The position numbers and the translations under genes were made by a program. This document shows positions 8,114 to 16,505 of a DNA stretch of 64,000 bases, in pieces. Every line of letters starts with the position of its first letter. The first letter of the stretch is position 1. The stretch comes from JADZAI01 sp046348585 (GTDB lineage Bacteria; Pseudomonadota; Alphaproteobacteria; Micropepsales; Micropepsaceae): contig JAXMDZ010000015.1 of NCBI GenBank assembly GCA_046348585.1, positions 14,499 to 78,498 of the forward strand. The letters run 5' to 3'. The notes below the pieces were generated by a model. The model was not told where the DNA came from, did no database searches, and worked only from the letters and a program-made list of their open reading frames with translations.

Positions 8114-9361
8114 ATGAGGCGCGATCTGCGCCGCATCCTGGACGCCGCGCTCGCGGCGGCCGATGCCGGCCGCGCCGTGCGCGCCGCGCTGCCGCCGCGC
8201 CCGGCGGGCCGCATCGTCGTCGCCGGGGCGGGCAAGGCGGCGGCCGCGATGGCGGCGGCGGTCGAGGATTCCTGGGGCGGCGATCTGGAAGGCCATGTCG
8301 TCGCGCAGGCGGGCTACGGCCTGCCGCTCGCCCGCATCCGCCTGACCGCGGCGAGCCACCCGCTGCCGGGACTTGAGGCGCAGGCGGCCGCCGCCGAGAC
8401 GCTGGTACGGGCCGCGCTGCTGGGGCCGGACGACACGCTGCTCGTCCTGCTCTCGGGCGGCGGCTCGGCGCTGTGGCCGGCCCCCCGCCGCCCGCTGACC
8501 CTCGACGCCAAGCGCGCCGTCACCGCGCAGCTCCTGCTGAGCGGCGCGCCGATCGGCGAGATCAACACGGTGCGCAAGCACATCTCGCGCATCAAGGGCG
8601 GGCGGCTGGCGGCGGCGGCGCAGGCGGGCCGGATTCTCGCCCTCGCGGTCAGCGACGTGCCCGGCGACGATCCGGCGCTGATCGCCTCGGGTCCGGTTTC
8701 GCCCGATCCTTCCACCCTTGCCGAGGCCCGCGCCATCCTCGACCGCCGCGCCGTCACGATGACGCCCGAACTCGCCGCCGTGCTGGACGATCCCGCCAGC
8801 GAGACGCCCAAGCCCGGCGATCCCTGCTTCGCGCGCGTCGATTATCGCCTCGTGCTGCGGCCCCGCGACATGCTGGCGGCGGCGGCGGCCGAAGCCGCCG
8901 CGCTCGGCTACGAACCGCGCCTGCTCGGCGACCGGCTGGAGGGCGAGGCGCACGCCGTCGGCGCGTCCCACGCGGAGATCGCCCGCGCGGCGCTCGCGGC
9001 CGGGCGTCCCGTCGCGCTCGTCTCCGGCGGCGAACTGACCGTCCGGGTCCGGGGCGGCGGCACGGGCGGTCCCAACCGCGAATATGCGCTCGCCCTCGCG
9101 CTGGCGCTGGACGGGGCGGCGGGCGTCGTCGCGCTCGCCGCCGACAGCGACGGCCAGGACGGCACGCAGGGCGCGGCCGGGGCGATGGTGCTGCCCTCGA
9201 CGCTGGCCCGCGCGGCGGCGCTGAAGCTCGACGCCCGCGCCTTCCTCGCCGCCAACGACAGCGGCGGGTTCTTTTCGCGTCTGGGAGACGAGATCGTCAC
9301 TGGACCGACCCGCACGAATGTGAACGATGTCCGCGCCGTCCTGATCCGCCCAGCAGATTGA
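8114..9361 (+). CDS. Glycerate 2-kinase (GckA/TtuD, MOFRL family)
   Basis: 415 residues. Phosphorylates D-glycerate to 2-phosphoglycerate. The N-terminal DUF4147 domain has IVVAGAGKAAAAMA, ASHPLPG, LLSGGGSALW, INTVRKHISRIKGGRLAAAA and DVPGDDPALIASGP. The C-terminal MOFRL domain has GGTGGPNREYALALALAL, then a conserved DSDGQDGT. ATG at 8114 was preferred to a TTG six codons upstream. The pyruvate kinase gene starts 4 bases after its stop, so both act in sequence: glycerate to 2-phosphoglycerate, then, through enolase, to PEP and pyruvate. This gene pair is frequent in alphaproteobacteria that use glycerate, glyoxylate or tartrate. Confidence 0.94.
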   Translation: MRRDLRRILDAALAAADAGRAVRAALPPRPAGRIVVAGAGKAAAAMAAAVEDSWGGDLEGHVVAQAGYGLPLARIRLTAASHPLPGLEAQAAAAETLVRAALLGPDDTLLVLLSGGGSALWPAPRRPLTLDAKRAVTAQLLLSGAPIGEINTVRKHISRIKGGRLAAAAQAGRILALAVSDVPGDDPALIASGPVSPDPSTLAEARAILDRRAVTMTPELAAVLDDPASETPKPGDPCFARVDYRLVLRPRDMLAAAAAEAAALGYEPRLLGDRLEGEAHAVGASHAEIARAALAAGRPVALVSGGELTVRVRGGGTGGPNREYALALALALDGAAGVVALAADSDGQDGTQGAAGAMVLPSTLARAAALKLDARAFLAANDSGGFFSRLGDEIVTGPTRTNVNDVRAVLIRPAD

Positions 9362-9365
9362 AGCC

Positions 9366-10793
9366 ATGCGCCGCAACCGGAATATCAAGATACTCGCGAC
9401 GCTGGGTCCGGCCTCCTCGACGCGCGAGGCGATCGCCGCGCTGTTCGCCGCCGGGGCCGATGTCTTCCGCATCAATATGAGCCACACGCGCCACGACCTG
9501 CTGCGCGAGCTGGTCGGCCATGTGCGCGCCATCGAAGCGGAGACCGGCCGCCCCATCGGCATCCTCGCCGATCTTCAGGGGCCGAAGCTCAGGATCGGCG
9601 CTTTCGCGGGCGGTCCGGTGACGCTGACGCCGGGCGACGTCTTCACGCTCCACCTCGATCCGGTGCCGGGCGACGCGAACGGCGTGACGCTCCCCCACCG
9701 CGAGATCCTCGAAGCCCTCAGGCCCGGCGCGCGCCTGCTGCTCGACGACGGCCGCATCAGCCTCAAGGTGACGGAGGCGAGCCCGACCCGCGCGGTGACG
9801 GTCGTCGAGATCGGCGGACGGCTGTCCGACCGCAAGGGCGTCAACGTGCCCGACACGCAATTGCCGATTCCCGCGCTCACCGAAAAGGACCGCGCCGATC
9901 TGTCGGCGGCGATCGAGGCCGACGTCGACTGGATCGCCCTCTCCTTCGTGCAGACGGCGGCGGACGTGGCGGAGGCCAAGAAGCTCGTCATGGGCCGGGC
10001 CGGCGTCATGGCGAAGATCGAAAAGCCCCAGGCGGTCGCCCAGCTCGATGCGATCCTCGAAGTCGCCGACGGCATCATGATCGCGCGCGGCGATCTGGGC
10101 GTCGAACTGCCGCTGGAGGACGTGCCCGGCCGCCAGAAGCAGATCAATCGCGCCGCCCGCCGGGCCGGCAAGCCGGTGGTCGTGGCGACGCAGATGCTGG
10201 AATCGATGATCGAGAAGCCGGCCCCGACCCGCGCCGAAGTGTCGGACGTGGCGACCGCCGTCTTCGAAGGGGCGGACGCGGTCATGCTCTCGGCCGAAAG
10301 CGCCGCCGGGGCCTGGCCGGCCGAAGCGGTCGCCACCATGAACCGCATCGCCGAGCGGGTGGAGGGCGAGGCCTTCTATCGCTCCATCGTCGATGCGCAG
10401 CGCGCCGAACCGGAAGCGACCGCCGCCGACGCGATCACCGCCGCCGCCCACCAGATCGCCGAAAATCTCAACGTCGCGGCCATCGTCACCTACACGGCGT
10501 CCGGCGCGACCGCGATCCGCGCCTCGCGCGAACGCCCCAACGTGCCGGTGCTGGCGATCTCGCCGGTGCTCAAGACGGCGCGCCGGCTCGCCATCGCCTG
10601 GGGCCTGCACTGCCTGACGGTGGAGGAACCGCGCGACCTCGACGGCATCGTCGATCAGGCCTGCCGCATGGCCTGGCGCGAAGGCTTCGCCAAGCCCGGC
10701 CAGCGCGTCATCGTCATCTGCGGCGTGCCGCTCGGCACGCCCGGCGCGACCAATCTGCTGCGCATCGCGCTGGTCGGCCGCTCCTGGGACTGA
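9366..10793 (+). CDS. pyk: Pyruvate kinase
   Basis: 475 residues, full length for the family. Makes pyruvate and ATP from phosphoenolpyruvate and ADP. Visible hallmarks: TLGPASSTREAI, FRINMSHT, ILADLQGPKLRIG, GVNVPDTQLPIPALTEKD (B-domain exit), the catalytic Lys in MAKIEKPQAV, metal ligands in IARGDLGVELP, ATQMLESMIEKPAPTRAEVSD, and the C-terminal allosteric domain (TYTASGATAIRASRERP). It is cotranscribed with glycerate 2-kinase; an inverted repeat lies about 75 bases downstream. Confidence 0.97.
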   Translation: MRRNRNIKILATLGPASSTREAIAALFAAGADVFRINMSHTRHDLLRELVGHVRAIEAETGRPIGILADLQGPKLRIGAFAGGPVTLTPGDVFTLHLDPVPGDANGVTLPHREILEALRPGARLLLDDGRISLKVTEASPTRAVTVVEIGGRLSDRKGVNVPDTQLPIPALTEKDRADLSAAIEADVDWIALSFVQTAADVAEAKKLVMGRAGVMAKIEKPQAVAQLDAILEVADGIMIARGDLGVELPLEDVPGRQKQINRAARRAGKPVVVATQMLESMIEKPAPTRAEVSDVATAVFEGADAVMLSAESAAGAWPAEAVATMNRIAERVEGEAFYRSIVDAQRAEPEATAADAITAAAHQIAENLNVAAIVTYTASGATAIRASRERPNVPVLAISPVLKTARRLAIAWGLHCLTVEEPRDLDGIVDQACRMAWREGFAKPGQRVIVICGVPLGTPGATNLLRIALVGRSWD

Positions 10794-10869
10794 GGCCCGG
10801 CAAATCCCGCGAACGCAGGCTCTCATCCTCATGGCCGGGTCTGACCCAGCCATCCAGCACCGCGCCGCT

Positions 10870-10916
10870 CCCCTTCCCCCAGCGCGGAGGAAGGTGCCCC
10901 GCAGGGGCGGAAGGGG
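10870..10916. terminator. Nested hairpin between convergent pyk and TPR genes
   Basis: Outer arms CCCCTTCC (10870-10877) and GGAAGGGG (10909-10916) enclose a second stem, GCCCC-GCA-GGGGC. It lies between two convergent stops, so it may end transcription from both sides. There is no T-tract, and it could equally be an intergenic REP-like palindrome. Confidence 0.45.
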
Positions 10917-10971
10917 GGACAACCGCCCGGCGGCCACCCGCCTGTCGCACCCGTGCCGCCCGAACGATGCC

Positions 10972-11520
10972 CTAGATCCGGTCGCCTTCGATTCTGCGGC
11001 GCAGCACCTTGGCCTGCTGGCGCACGTCTTCGAGGCTGGGATTGATCGCCAGCGCCGCGTCGAAGGCGGCAAGCGCCGCCTTGTCGTCGCCCAGCGATTC
11101 CAGAATGCCGCCGAGCGCCGCCAGCGCCGCGTAGTGGCGCGGCTCCAGCTCCAGCGTCCGGCGCAGCGCGGTCATCGCCGCCGCCGTCTCGCCGCGCTCG
11201 CTCTCCAGCACCGCCATCCGGTGCCAGGCTTCCGCGAAATCGGGCGTCAGCGCCGTCACCGTCCGGAACAGCGTCAGCGCCCGGTCCACATCGCCGGCCT
11301 CGAACAGCAGCGTGCCGCGCTCCGTCAGCAGCGCCGTGGTCGGGCTTTTCGATTCCGCCCAGATCGCCCAGATCTCGCCCTCGATCGGCGCCGCGATCGC
11401 CGCATCCTTCGCCTTGGCGAGCGCGGCGAAAAGGTCGTTCAGCCGCGGATCGTCCTGCGCCGCGACGGCAGGCCAGAACGCAAGCAGGACGGCGGCGGCG
11501 AGGGTCCGGATCATGGCCAT
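10972..11520 (-). CDS. Exported TPR-repeat protein
   Basis: 182 residues (or 180 from a second ATG at 11514). A signal peptide (IRTLAAAVLLAFWPAVAAQ) is followed by three or more tetratricopeptide repeats, e.g. ERGTLLFEAGDVDRALTLFR, AWHRMAVLESERGETAAAMT and ALAALGGILESLGDDKAALA. TPRs act as protein-binding scaffolds, here in the periplasm. It lies 26 bases below the start-proximal region of nothing else, downstream of glcF in the same direction, and may be read through from the glycolate operon. No partner is evident. Confidence 0.82.
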   Translation of the reverse strand: MAMIRTLAAAVLLAFWPAVAAQDDPRLNDLFAALAKAKDAAIAAPIEGEIWAIWAESKSPTTALLTERGTLLFEAGDVDRALTLFRTVTALTPDFAEAWHRMAVLESERGETAAAMTALRRTLELEPRHYAALAALGGILESLGDDKAALAAFDAALAINPSLEDVRQQAKVLRRRIEGDRI

Positions 11521-11546
11521 GAGGGAAGGCTACCCAAGCGGCCGAT

Positions 11547-12836
11547 TTATGGCAAAGGCGTCAGCCGCGCCGGCCGTTCGCCGCCCGCCGCCCAGTCCAG
11601 CAGTTCGACGGTATGGACCAGCGGCGTGGCCGTTCCGCTCCGCAGATGCTCCAGACAGCCGATATTGCCGGAGGCGATGACCTGCGGCGCGCCGCCGGTC
11701 AGCGCCGCCACCTTGCGGGCCTTGAGTTCGCCCGCCATCTCCGGCTGGAGCAGGCTGTAATGCCCGGCCGAGCCGCAGCAGAGGTGGCCCTCCGCGACCG
11801 GCGTCAGGCGGAACCCCGCCCCCGCCAGCAGCCGCTCGCCGAGCCCCGTCAGACGCTGGCCGTGCTGGAGCGAACAGGCCGCGTGACAGGCGACGTCCAG
11901 CGGCTCCGGCGCGCTCCCGGCATAGCCCAGCTCCTCGACCAGCTCGCAGATGTCGCGGGTCAGCGGGGCCAGCTTGCGGGCGCGGAACACCCAGCCCGCG
12001 TCGTGGCCGAGCAGATGCGCATAGTCCTTGACCAGCGTGCCGCAGCCCGACGCGGTGACGGCGATGCGGTCGAGCCCGCCCTCCTCCAGCACCTTCGACC
12101 AGGCCGCAACATTGGCCTTGGCGAAGCGTTTGGCCGAGGCTTCCAGGCCCATATGCTGGTTGAGCGCCCCGCAGCAGCCCGACCCCGCGGGCACCACGAC
12201 CTCCGCCCCCAGCCGGTTCAGCAGCCGGATCGCCGCGCGGTCGATCTCCGGGGCCAGCACGCGCTGGACGCAGCCGCGCAGCAGCGCGACCCGCATCCGC
12301 CGCGTCCCCTCGGCCGGATAGATGCCGGGCGCGGGGGCCTCGCCGTCCGGCGGCGTCGCGGGGGCGAGCGCCGCCATGCGCATGAACGGGGCGGGCAGGA
12401 ACCGCCCGAGCGGCCCGGCCAGCGGGGCCGCCTTGATCGCCCAGCGAAAAAGGCCCGGACGCGGCAGCACGGCGGCGAGGAAGCTGCGGAACCAGCGTTC
12501 GGCGGCCGGGCGGCGATAGGTTTCGGCGATATGCACGCGCGCCCGGTCCACCAGCCGCGCATAGTCGACGCTGCTCGGACACGTCGTCCGGCACGACAGG
12601 CAGCTCAGGCAGCGGTCGACATGGCGCACCACCGTCTCCGACGGCGCCGCATCCGCTTCGAGCATGGCTTGCATCAGCTGGATCCGCCCGCGCGGGCCGT
12701 CGCGTTCGTCTCCAAGCACCTGATAAGTCGGGCAAGTCGCATTGCACAACCCACAATGCACACACCCCCTCACCACCGCCGCTGCCTCTGCGAGTCCCGG
12801 GTCTTCGAGTTGGGTGGCGGTGAAAGCGGTGCGCAT
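11547..12836 (-). CDS. glcF: Glycolate oxidase iron-sulfur subunit GlcF
   Basis: 429 residues. Electron-transfer subunit of membrane-associated glycolate dehydrogenase. Two ferredoxin-type 4Fe-4S sites are seen: CVHCGLCNATCPTY (about 25-38) and CLSCLSCRTTCPSSVDY (about 76-92). Two heterodisulfide-reductase-type CCG domains follow: GSGCCGALNQHMG, ACHAACSLQHGQR, and LCCGSAGHYSLLQP. It overlaps the glcE stop by one base (TGATG), showing tight coupling. It is the last glc gene of the operon. Confidence 0.96.
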   Translation of the reverse strand: MRTAFTATQLEDPGLAEAAAVVRGCVHCGLCNATCPTYQVLGDERDGPRGRIQLMQAMLEADAAPSETVVRHVDRCLSCLSCRTTCPSSVDYARLVDRARVHIAETYRRPAAERWFRSFLAAVLPRPGLFRWAIKAAPLAGPLGRFLPAPFMRMAALAPATPPDGEAPAPGIYPAEGTRRMRVALLRGCVQRVLAPEIDRAAIRLLNRLGAEVVVPAGSGCCGALNQHMGLEASAKRFAKANVAAWSKVLEEGGLDRIAVTASGCGTLVKDYAHLLGHDAGWVFRARKLAPLTRDICELVEELGYAGSAPEPLDVACHAACSLQHGQRLTGLGERLLAGAGFRLTPVAEGHLCCGSAGHYSLLQPEMAGELKARKVAALTGGAPQVIASGNIGCLEHLRSGTATPLVHTVELLDWAAGGERPARLTPLP

Positions 12837-14035
12837 CAGATGCCTTCGAACATCCGACCGGGATTGAAGACGCCGTTCGGATCAAAGGCCGCCTTCACGT
12901 CGCGCGTCAGGCGGGCGATCACCTCGTCCTGCGGTTGGAAGGGGGGGTGGGTGGTGCGGTGGTCTTCGCTGGCGCGGACCAATGTCGACAAGGCGTTATG
13001 GCGCGCGGCCACGGCGCGCACCAGGCTGGCGTGCGCATGCGGCACGTCGTCCAGCAGCAGCCACATGAGACCGCCGGCCCAGTCGTACTGGGCGGCGTTG
13101 GGGCCGATCTCGCCGGCGATGGCGGCCGCCGCGAAGGGCGGCGCGGCGATCCGCCAGACGATGCCCGGCTCGCGGGCGAGGAGATCGAGCCCGCCGATCC
13201 GCCGCCAGAGCTGGCGGCTGACCTCGCCGCCGAGACGGCGCGCGCCGCCCCGGCGATAGCGCTCCAGCAGCGCCGCGGCGCGTTCCTCGACCGCCTCGCG
13301 CGCGCCCTCGAAGCGGATCGCCGTCAGCCCCTCGGCGACGCCGAGCGCCCCTTCCAGATGCTGCGCCAGTTCGCCGGTCAGGTGCGCAAGGCCGGTCGCA
13401 TCGAGCGGCTCGCCCGCGACAGTGCGCAGCAGGCGCAACGCCTCGGGCGCGGTCAGCCCGCGCAGGATGATCGTGTCCTCGCGCTCCGGCGCGGGCAGCA
13501 CCTTCAGCGTCACCTCGGTCAGCGGCCCCAGCGTACCGAACGAGCCGCACATCAGCTTGGGCAGGTCGTAGCCGGTGACGTTCTTCACCACCTTGCCGCC
13601 CGCCTTGTAGGCCTCGCCGAAGCCGTTGACGGCGGCGAAGCCGAGCAGCGCGTCGCGCGGTCCGCCGGTCTTGAAGCGGCGCGGGCCGGAGACGTCGGCC
13701 GCCAGCACGCCGCCGATCGTCGCCCGCCGGTCCGGCGCGCCGAAGAACGGCCCCCAGTCGGGCGGCTCGAAAGGCAGGATCTGGCGCTGCTCGCGCAGCA
13801 TCGCCTCGATGTCGGTCATGGGCGTGCCCGCCTTGACCGTCAGGATCAGTTCCTCGGGCTCGTAGCGGATCGCCCCGGCGAGGCGCGAGAGATCGAGCAC
13901 ATGATCTGCGGCGACCGGCCGGCCGAGGCCGCGCTTGGTGTCGCGCCCGCGCAGCGCCATCGTCGTACCGTCGGCGAGCGAGGCCTTCACGGCGTCGGCG
14001 GCTTCCTGCGCGTTATAGACCCAGATGACGGTCAT
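12836..14035 (-). CDS. glcE: Glycolate oxidase FAD-binding subunit GlcE
   Basis: 399 residues, PCMH-type FAD-binding domain (residues about 10-170: LRGRDTKRGLGRP, TVKAGTPM, then ATIGGVLAADVSGPRR and GKVVKNVTGYDLPKLMCGSFG, all typical of GlcE). The C-terminal part (FDPNGVFNPGRM) closes the fold. Required with GlcD and GlcF for glycolate to glyoxylate oxidation. It starts within an ATGA overlap of the glcD stop, which fixes the ATG at 14035. Confidence 0.95.
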   Translation of the reverse strand: MTVIWVYNAQEAADAVKASLADGTTMALRGRDTKRGLGRPVAADHVLDLSRLAGAIRYEPEELILTVKAGTPMTDIEAMLREQRQILPFEPPDWGPFFGAPDRRATIGGVLAADVSGPRRFKTGGPRDALLGFAAVNGFGEAYKAGGKVVKNVTGYDLPKLMCGSFGTLGPLTEVTLKVLPAPEREDTIILRGLTAPEALRLLRTVAGEPLDATGLAHLTGELAQHLEGALGVAEGLTAIRFEGAREAVEERAAALLERYRRGGARRLGGEVSRQLWRRIGGLDLLAREPGIVWRIAAPPFAAAAIAGEIGPNAAQYDWAGGLMWLLLDDVPHAHASLVRAVAARHNALSTLVRASEDHRTTHPPFQPQDEVIARLTRDVKAAFDPNGVFNPGRMFEGI

Positions 14036-15519
14036 AGGCGCGGCAACTCCGGATGGCGGAAATCGCCGCCGTGAACATGGACGCGCCCCAGTTCGGCGCA
14101 GGCGTGCAGGACCGGAAAGACCTTGCCCGGATTGAGCCGGTGCGCCGGATCGAACGCGCATTTGACGCGCTGCTGCTGCGCCAGATCCTCCGGATCGAAC
14201 ATCGCGGGCATCAGGTCGCGCTTCTCGACGCCGACGCCGTGCTCGCCGGTCAGCACCCCGCCCGCCTCGACGCAGAGCCGCAGGATGTCGTTGCCGAAGG
14301 CCTCGGCCTTGTCCATGTCGCCCGGCTTCATCGCGTCGTAGAGGATGAGCGGATGCAGATTGCCGTCGCCGGCATGGAACACGTTGGCGACCGGCAGGCC
14401 GCAGGCCGCCGACATTTCGCCGATCCGCCGCAGCACGCGCGCCAGTTCGCGGCGCGGGATGGTGCCGTCCATGCACAGCATGTCGGGCGCGATGCGCCCC
14501 GTCGCGGCGAAGGCGGCCTTGCGTCCCGCCCAGATCTTCAGCCGCTCCTCCTCGCTCGTGCTCGCCCGGCACGAGAGCGCCCCGGCGGCGCGGACGATCG
14601 CTTCCAAGCGGACGATCAGCGTATCGACCTCGACCGCCGTGCCGTCGAGTTCGGCGATCAGCACCGCCTCGGCGTCGAGCGGATAGCCGGGCGCGCAATA
14701 GGCTTCCATCGCGCCGACCGAGATGCGGTCCATCAGCTCAAGCCCCGCCGGAACGATGCCGCCCGCGATGATCGCCGCCACCGCCTCGCCCGCCGCCTCG
14801 ATCGAGGGGAAGCCGATCAGCAGCGCGCGGGCCAGCGGCGGCTTCGGCAGAATGCGCACCGTCACCTGCGTGACCACGCCGAGCAGGCCCTCCGACCCGG
14901 TGACGAGCCCCAGCAGATCGTAGCCCGACGGCGCGCCGCACTTGCCGCCGATCCGCGCGATGCTGCCGTCGATCAGCGCCATCTCGACGCCCAGCAGATT
15001 GTTGGTGGTGAGGCCGTATTTGAGGCAATGCACGCCGCCCGAATTCTCCGCGACATTGCCGCCGATCGAACAGGCGAGCTGGCTCGACGGATCGGGCGCG
15101 TAATAGAAGCCGCGCGCCTCCACCGCCCGGGTGATCGCCAGATTGGTCACCCCCGGCTGCACCACGGCGCAGCGATTCTCGTAGTCGATCTCCAGGATGC
15201 GATTGAGCCGCGCCGTCACCAGCAGAACGCCATCGCCCAGCGGAATCGCCCCGCCCGACAGCGAGGTGCCGGCCCCGCGCGGCACGATATTGACCCCCGC
15301 CTCGCTGCAATAGCGGAGGATCGCCGCCACCTCCTCGGCGGTCGAAGGCAGCACGGCGCAGAGCGGCTTCTGGCGGATCGCCGTCAGCGCATCGCAGTCA
15401 TAGACCGCGAGGCTTTCGTCGTCGGCGACCACCGCCCCGCCCGGCAGCAGCGCCCGCAACCCGGCGACGATGTCCGCCCGGCGCGCGACGATGGACAGAT
15501 CAGGCGGCGGAAGATGCAT
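14032..15519 (-). CDS. glcD: Glycolate oxidase catalytic subunit GlcD
   Basis: 495 residues. FAD-linked 2-hydroxyacid dehydrogenase that oxidises glycolate (and often D-lactate). The FAD-binding PCMH domain shows VPRGAGTSLSGGAIP, VVQPGVTNLAITRA, ACSIGGNVAENSGGVHCLKYG and VTGSEGLLGVVTQVTVRI. The C-terminal cap has FHAGDGNLHPLILYD and LTGEHGVGVEKRDLM with the catalytic His residues. First gene of glcDEF. Together with the nearby glycerate kinase it fits a glycolate/glyoxylate/glycerate salvage route, although glyoxylate carboligase and tartronate semialdehyde reductase are not in the window. Confidence 0.96.
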   Translation of the reverse strand: MHLPPPDLSIVARRADIVAGLRALLPGGAVVADDESLAVYDCDALTAIRQKPLCAVLPSTAEEVAAILRYCSEAGVNIVPRGAGTSLSGGAIPLGDGVLLVTARLNRILEIDYENRCAVVQPGVTNLAITRAVEARGFYYAPDPSSQLACSIGGNVAENSGGVHCLKYGLTTNNLLGVEMALIDGSIARIGGKCGAPSGYDLLGLVTGSEGLLGVVTQVTVRILPKPPLARALLIGFPSIEAAGEAVAAIIAGGIVPAGLELMDRISVGAMEAYCAPGYPLDAEAVLIAELDGTAVEVDTLIVRLEAIVRAAGALSCRASTSEEERLKIWAGRKAAFAATGRIAPDMLCMDGTIPRRELARVLRRIGEMSAACGLPVANVFHAGDGNLHPLILYDAMKPGDMDKAEAFGNDILRLCVEAGGVLTGEHGVGVEKRDLMPAMFDPEDLAQQQRVKCAFDPAHRLNPGKVFPVLHACAELGRVHVHGGDFRHPELPRL

Positions 15520-15590
15520 GAATCAGGCGGACGGCGGCGACATGGCCGCCACTGTAGGACCTGGGGATGCGAATCCAAACATTTGCCCGG

Positions 15591-15603
15591 CGTCAGGGCC
15601 GCA
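15591..15603. repeat. Left copy of a 13-bp direct repeat flanking parDE
   Basis: CGTCAGGGCCGCA, repeated exactly and in the same orientation at 16313. The two copies bracket parD and parE with nothing else between them. Function unknown; possibly a trace of insertion. Confidence 0.6.
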
Positions 15604-15686
15604 GCGGTTTCACAACGGCGATCCGAAGCAGCGCGGCCTTTCGGTCGAAGGACTCCGCCGGGACGAAGATGGACGAAGCGACAAAG

Positions 15687-15701
15687 TATGATAATATCAT
15701 A
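15687..15701. promoter_or_regulatory. Probable ParD operator (AT-rich inverted repeat)
   Basis: TATGAT-AAT-ATCATA, an inverted repeat in an AT-rich patch, ends 23 bases before the parD ATG. ParD antitoxins are ribbon-helix-helix repressors of their own operon and bind such repeats overlapping the promoter. Binding here is inferred. Confidence 0.6.
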
Positions 15702-15724
15702 TCAACGAGCCCCCGGAGACTCCC

Positions 15725-16012
15725 ATGTCCACGATCGAGCGCATGACGATCACGATGCCATGCGAAATGGCGTCGGTCGTGAAAGCCGCCGTCGATGCAG
15801 GCGACTACGCATCCACGAGCGAGGTCATCCGCGAGGCCGTGCGCGACTGGCGGGCGAAGCGCGCAACCCAGCAGCGGGAATTGCAGGCGCTCAAGGACGA
15901 CATCCAGAGGGGCCTCGCGGACCTTTCCGCAGGCCGGTTGAAGGGCCTCGACGCCGACCGCATCGCCGCCCAGGGAAGGAAGCTATTAGCGAGCCGCTCG
16001 CCCTCAAGATAA
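15725..16012 (+). CDS. parD: ParD-family antitoxin (ribbon-helix-helix)
   Basis: 95 residues. The N-terminal RHH fold reads ERMTITMPCEMASVVKAAVD followed by AGDYASTSEVIREAVRDWR, the typical ParD/CopG pattern with S-E-V-I-R-E-A. A charged helix behind it (RELQALKDDIQRGLADLSAG) wraps the toxin. Ribosome site CCGGAGACTCCC lies before the ATG. It neutralises ParE and represses the operon. Its 3' end overlaps the presumed parE start by 28 bases. The locus is flanked by 13-bp direct repeats. Confidence 0.92.
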   Translation: MSTIERMTITMPCEMASVVKAAVDAGDYASTSEVIREAVRDWRAKRATQQRELQALKDDIQRGLADLSAGRLKGLDADRIAAQGRKLLASRSPSR

Positions 16013-16302
16013 CCGAGACGGCCGAGGCCGACCTTACCGACATCTGGGTTCACATCGCCATCGAGGCATCCGAGGCGACGGCGTCCCGTTTTCTTGCCGC
16101 GCTGAAGCGCAGCCTCGACCGCGTGCTTTCGTTTCCCGATTCCGGTTCGCCCCGCGATGGGCTCGCGCCGGGGCTCAGGGCGACGTTTTATGGCTCCTAC
16201 GTTATCTACTACCGGACCGGCGGCGCCGAACTGATCGTGATCCGCGTGCTGCACGGCGCGCGCGACAGGGAAGCCATCGCCGACCATGACGGCTTTCGAT
16301 GA
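15985..16302 (+). CDS. parE: ParE-family toxin with an apparent ATT start
   Basis: About 105 residues in the RelE/ParE fold. ALKITETAEADLTDIWVHIA is the opening beta-alpha unit, then RVLSFPDSGSPRDGL, LRATFYGSYVIYYRTGGAEL and VIRVLHGARDREAI complete the usual core; nothing is interrupted. ParE toxins poison DNA gyrase. No ATG, GTG or TTG lies in frame near the expected start. The only candidate in the right place is ATT at 15985, directly behind a strong AGGAAG ribosome site (GGGAAGGAAGCT). It is therefore either initiated at AUU, which would keep toxin low, or a start-codon mutant. The frame upstream belongs to parD in another register. Confidence 0.75.
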   Translation: MSEPLALKITETAEADLTDIWVHIAIEASEATASRFLAALKRSLDRVLSFPDSGSPRDGLAPGLRATFYGSYVIYYRTGGAELIVIRVLHGARDREAIADHDGFR

Positions 16303-16312
16303 GCAAGCCCCA

Positions 16313-16325
16313 CGTCAGGGCCGCA
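16313..16325. repeat. Right copy of the 13-bp direct repeat flanking parDE
   Basis: CGTCAGGGCCGCA, identical to 15591-15603, beginning 11 bases after the parE stop. Confidence 0.6.
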
Positions 16326-16331
16326 AACGAA

Positions 16332-16355
16332 ACGGCCCGGGCGATGCCGGGCCGT
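16332..16355 (-). terminator. Rho-independent-like terminator of rpmJ
   Basis: Nine-base stem ACGGCCCGG / CCGGGCCGT with a 6-base loop. On the minus strand it follows the rpmJ stop by about 25 bases and is trailed by TTTCGTTT. It may also stop parDE transcripts. Confidence 0.75.
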
Positions 16356-16379
16356 CAGCAGCACATCATGTCCGGGCGA

Positions 16380-16505
16380 TCAGCCCTGGCGCGCCTTGAA
16401 GCGGGGGTTCTTCTTGTTGATGACGTAGACGCGGCCCTTGCGGCGGATGACGCGGCAGTTCTTGTCGCGCGCCTTGAGCGACTTGAGCGAGTTGCGAACT
16501 TTCAT
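16380..16505 (-). CDS. rpmJ: 50S ribosomal protein L36
   Basis: 41 residues, too short for most ORF callers. The protein starts MKVRNSLKSLKARDKN and ends RRKGRVYVINKKNPRFKARQ-G, the well-known L36 pattern. The classical zinc ligands (C-x2-C-x12-C-x4-H) are absent; only one Cys remains, so this is the zinc-independent form standard in alphaproteobacteria. It has its own terminator downstream. Located alone, as in other members of the class, not in the spc operon. Confidence 0.97.
   Translation of the reverse strand: MKVRNSLKSLKARDKNCRVIRRKGRVYVINKKNPRFKARQG

Noticed and set aside
10794..10971. A possible small gene between pyk and the TPR gene
   Set aside because: The frame MAGSDPAIQHRAAPLPP is a common translation of intergenic palindromic DNA, not a gene.
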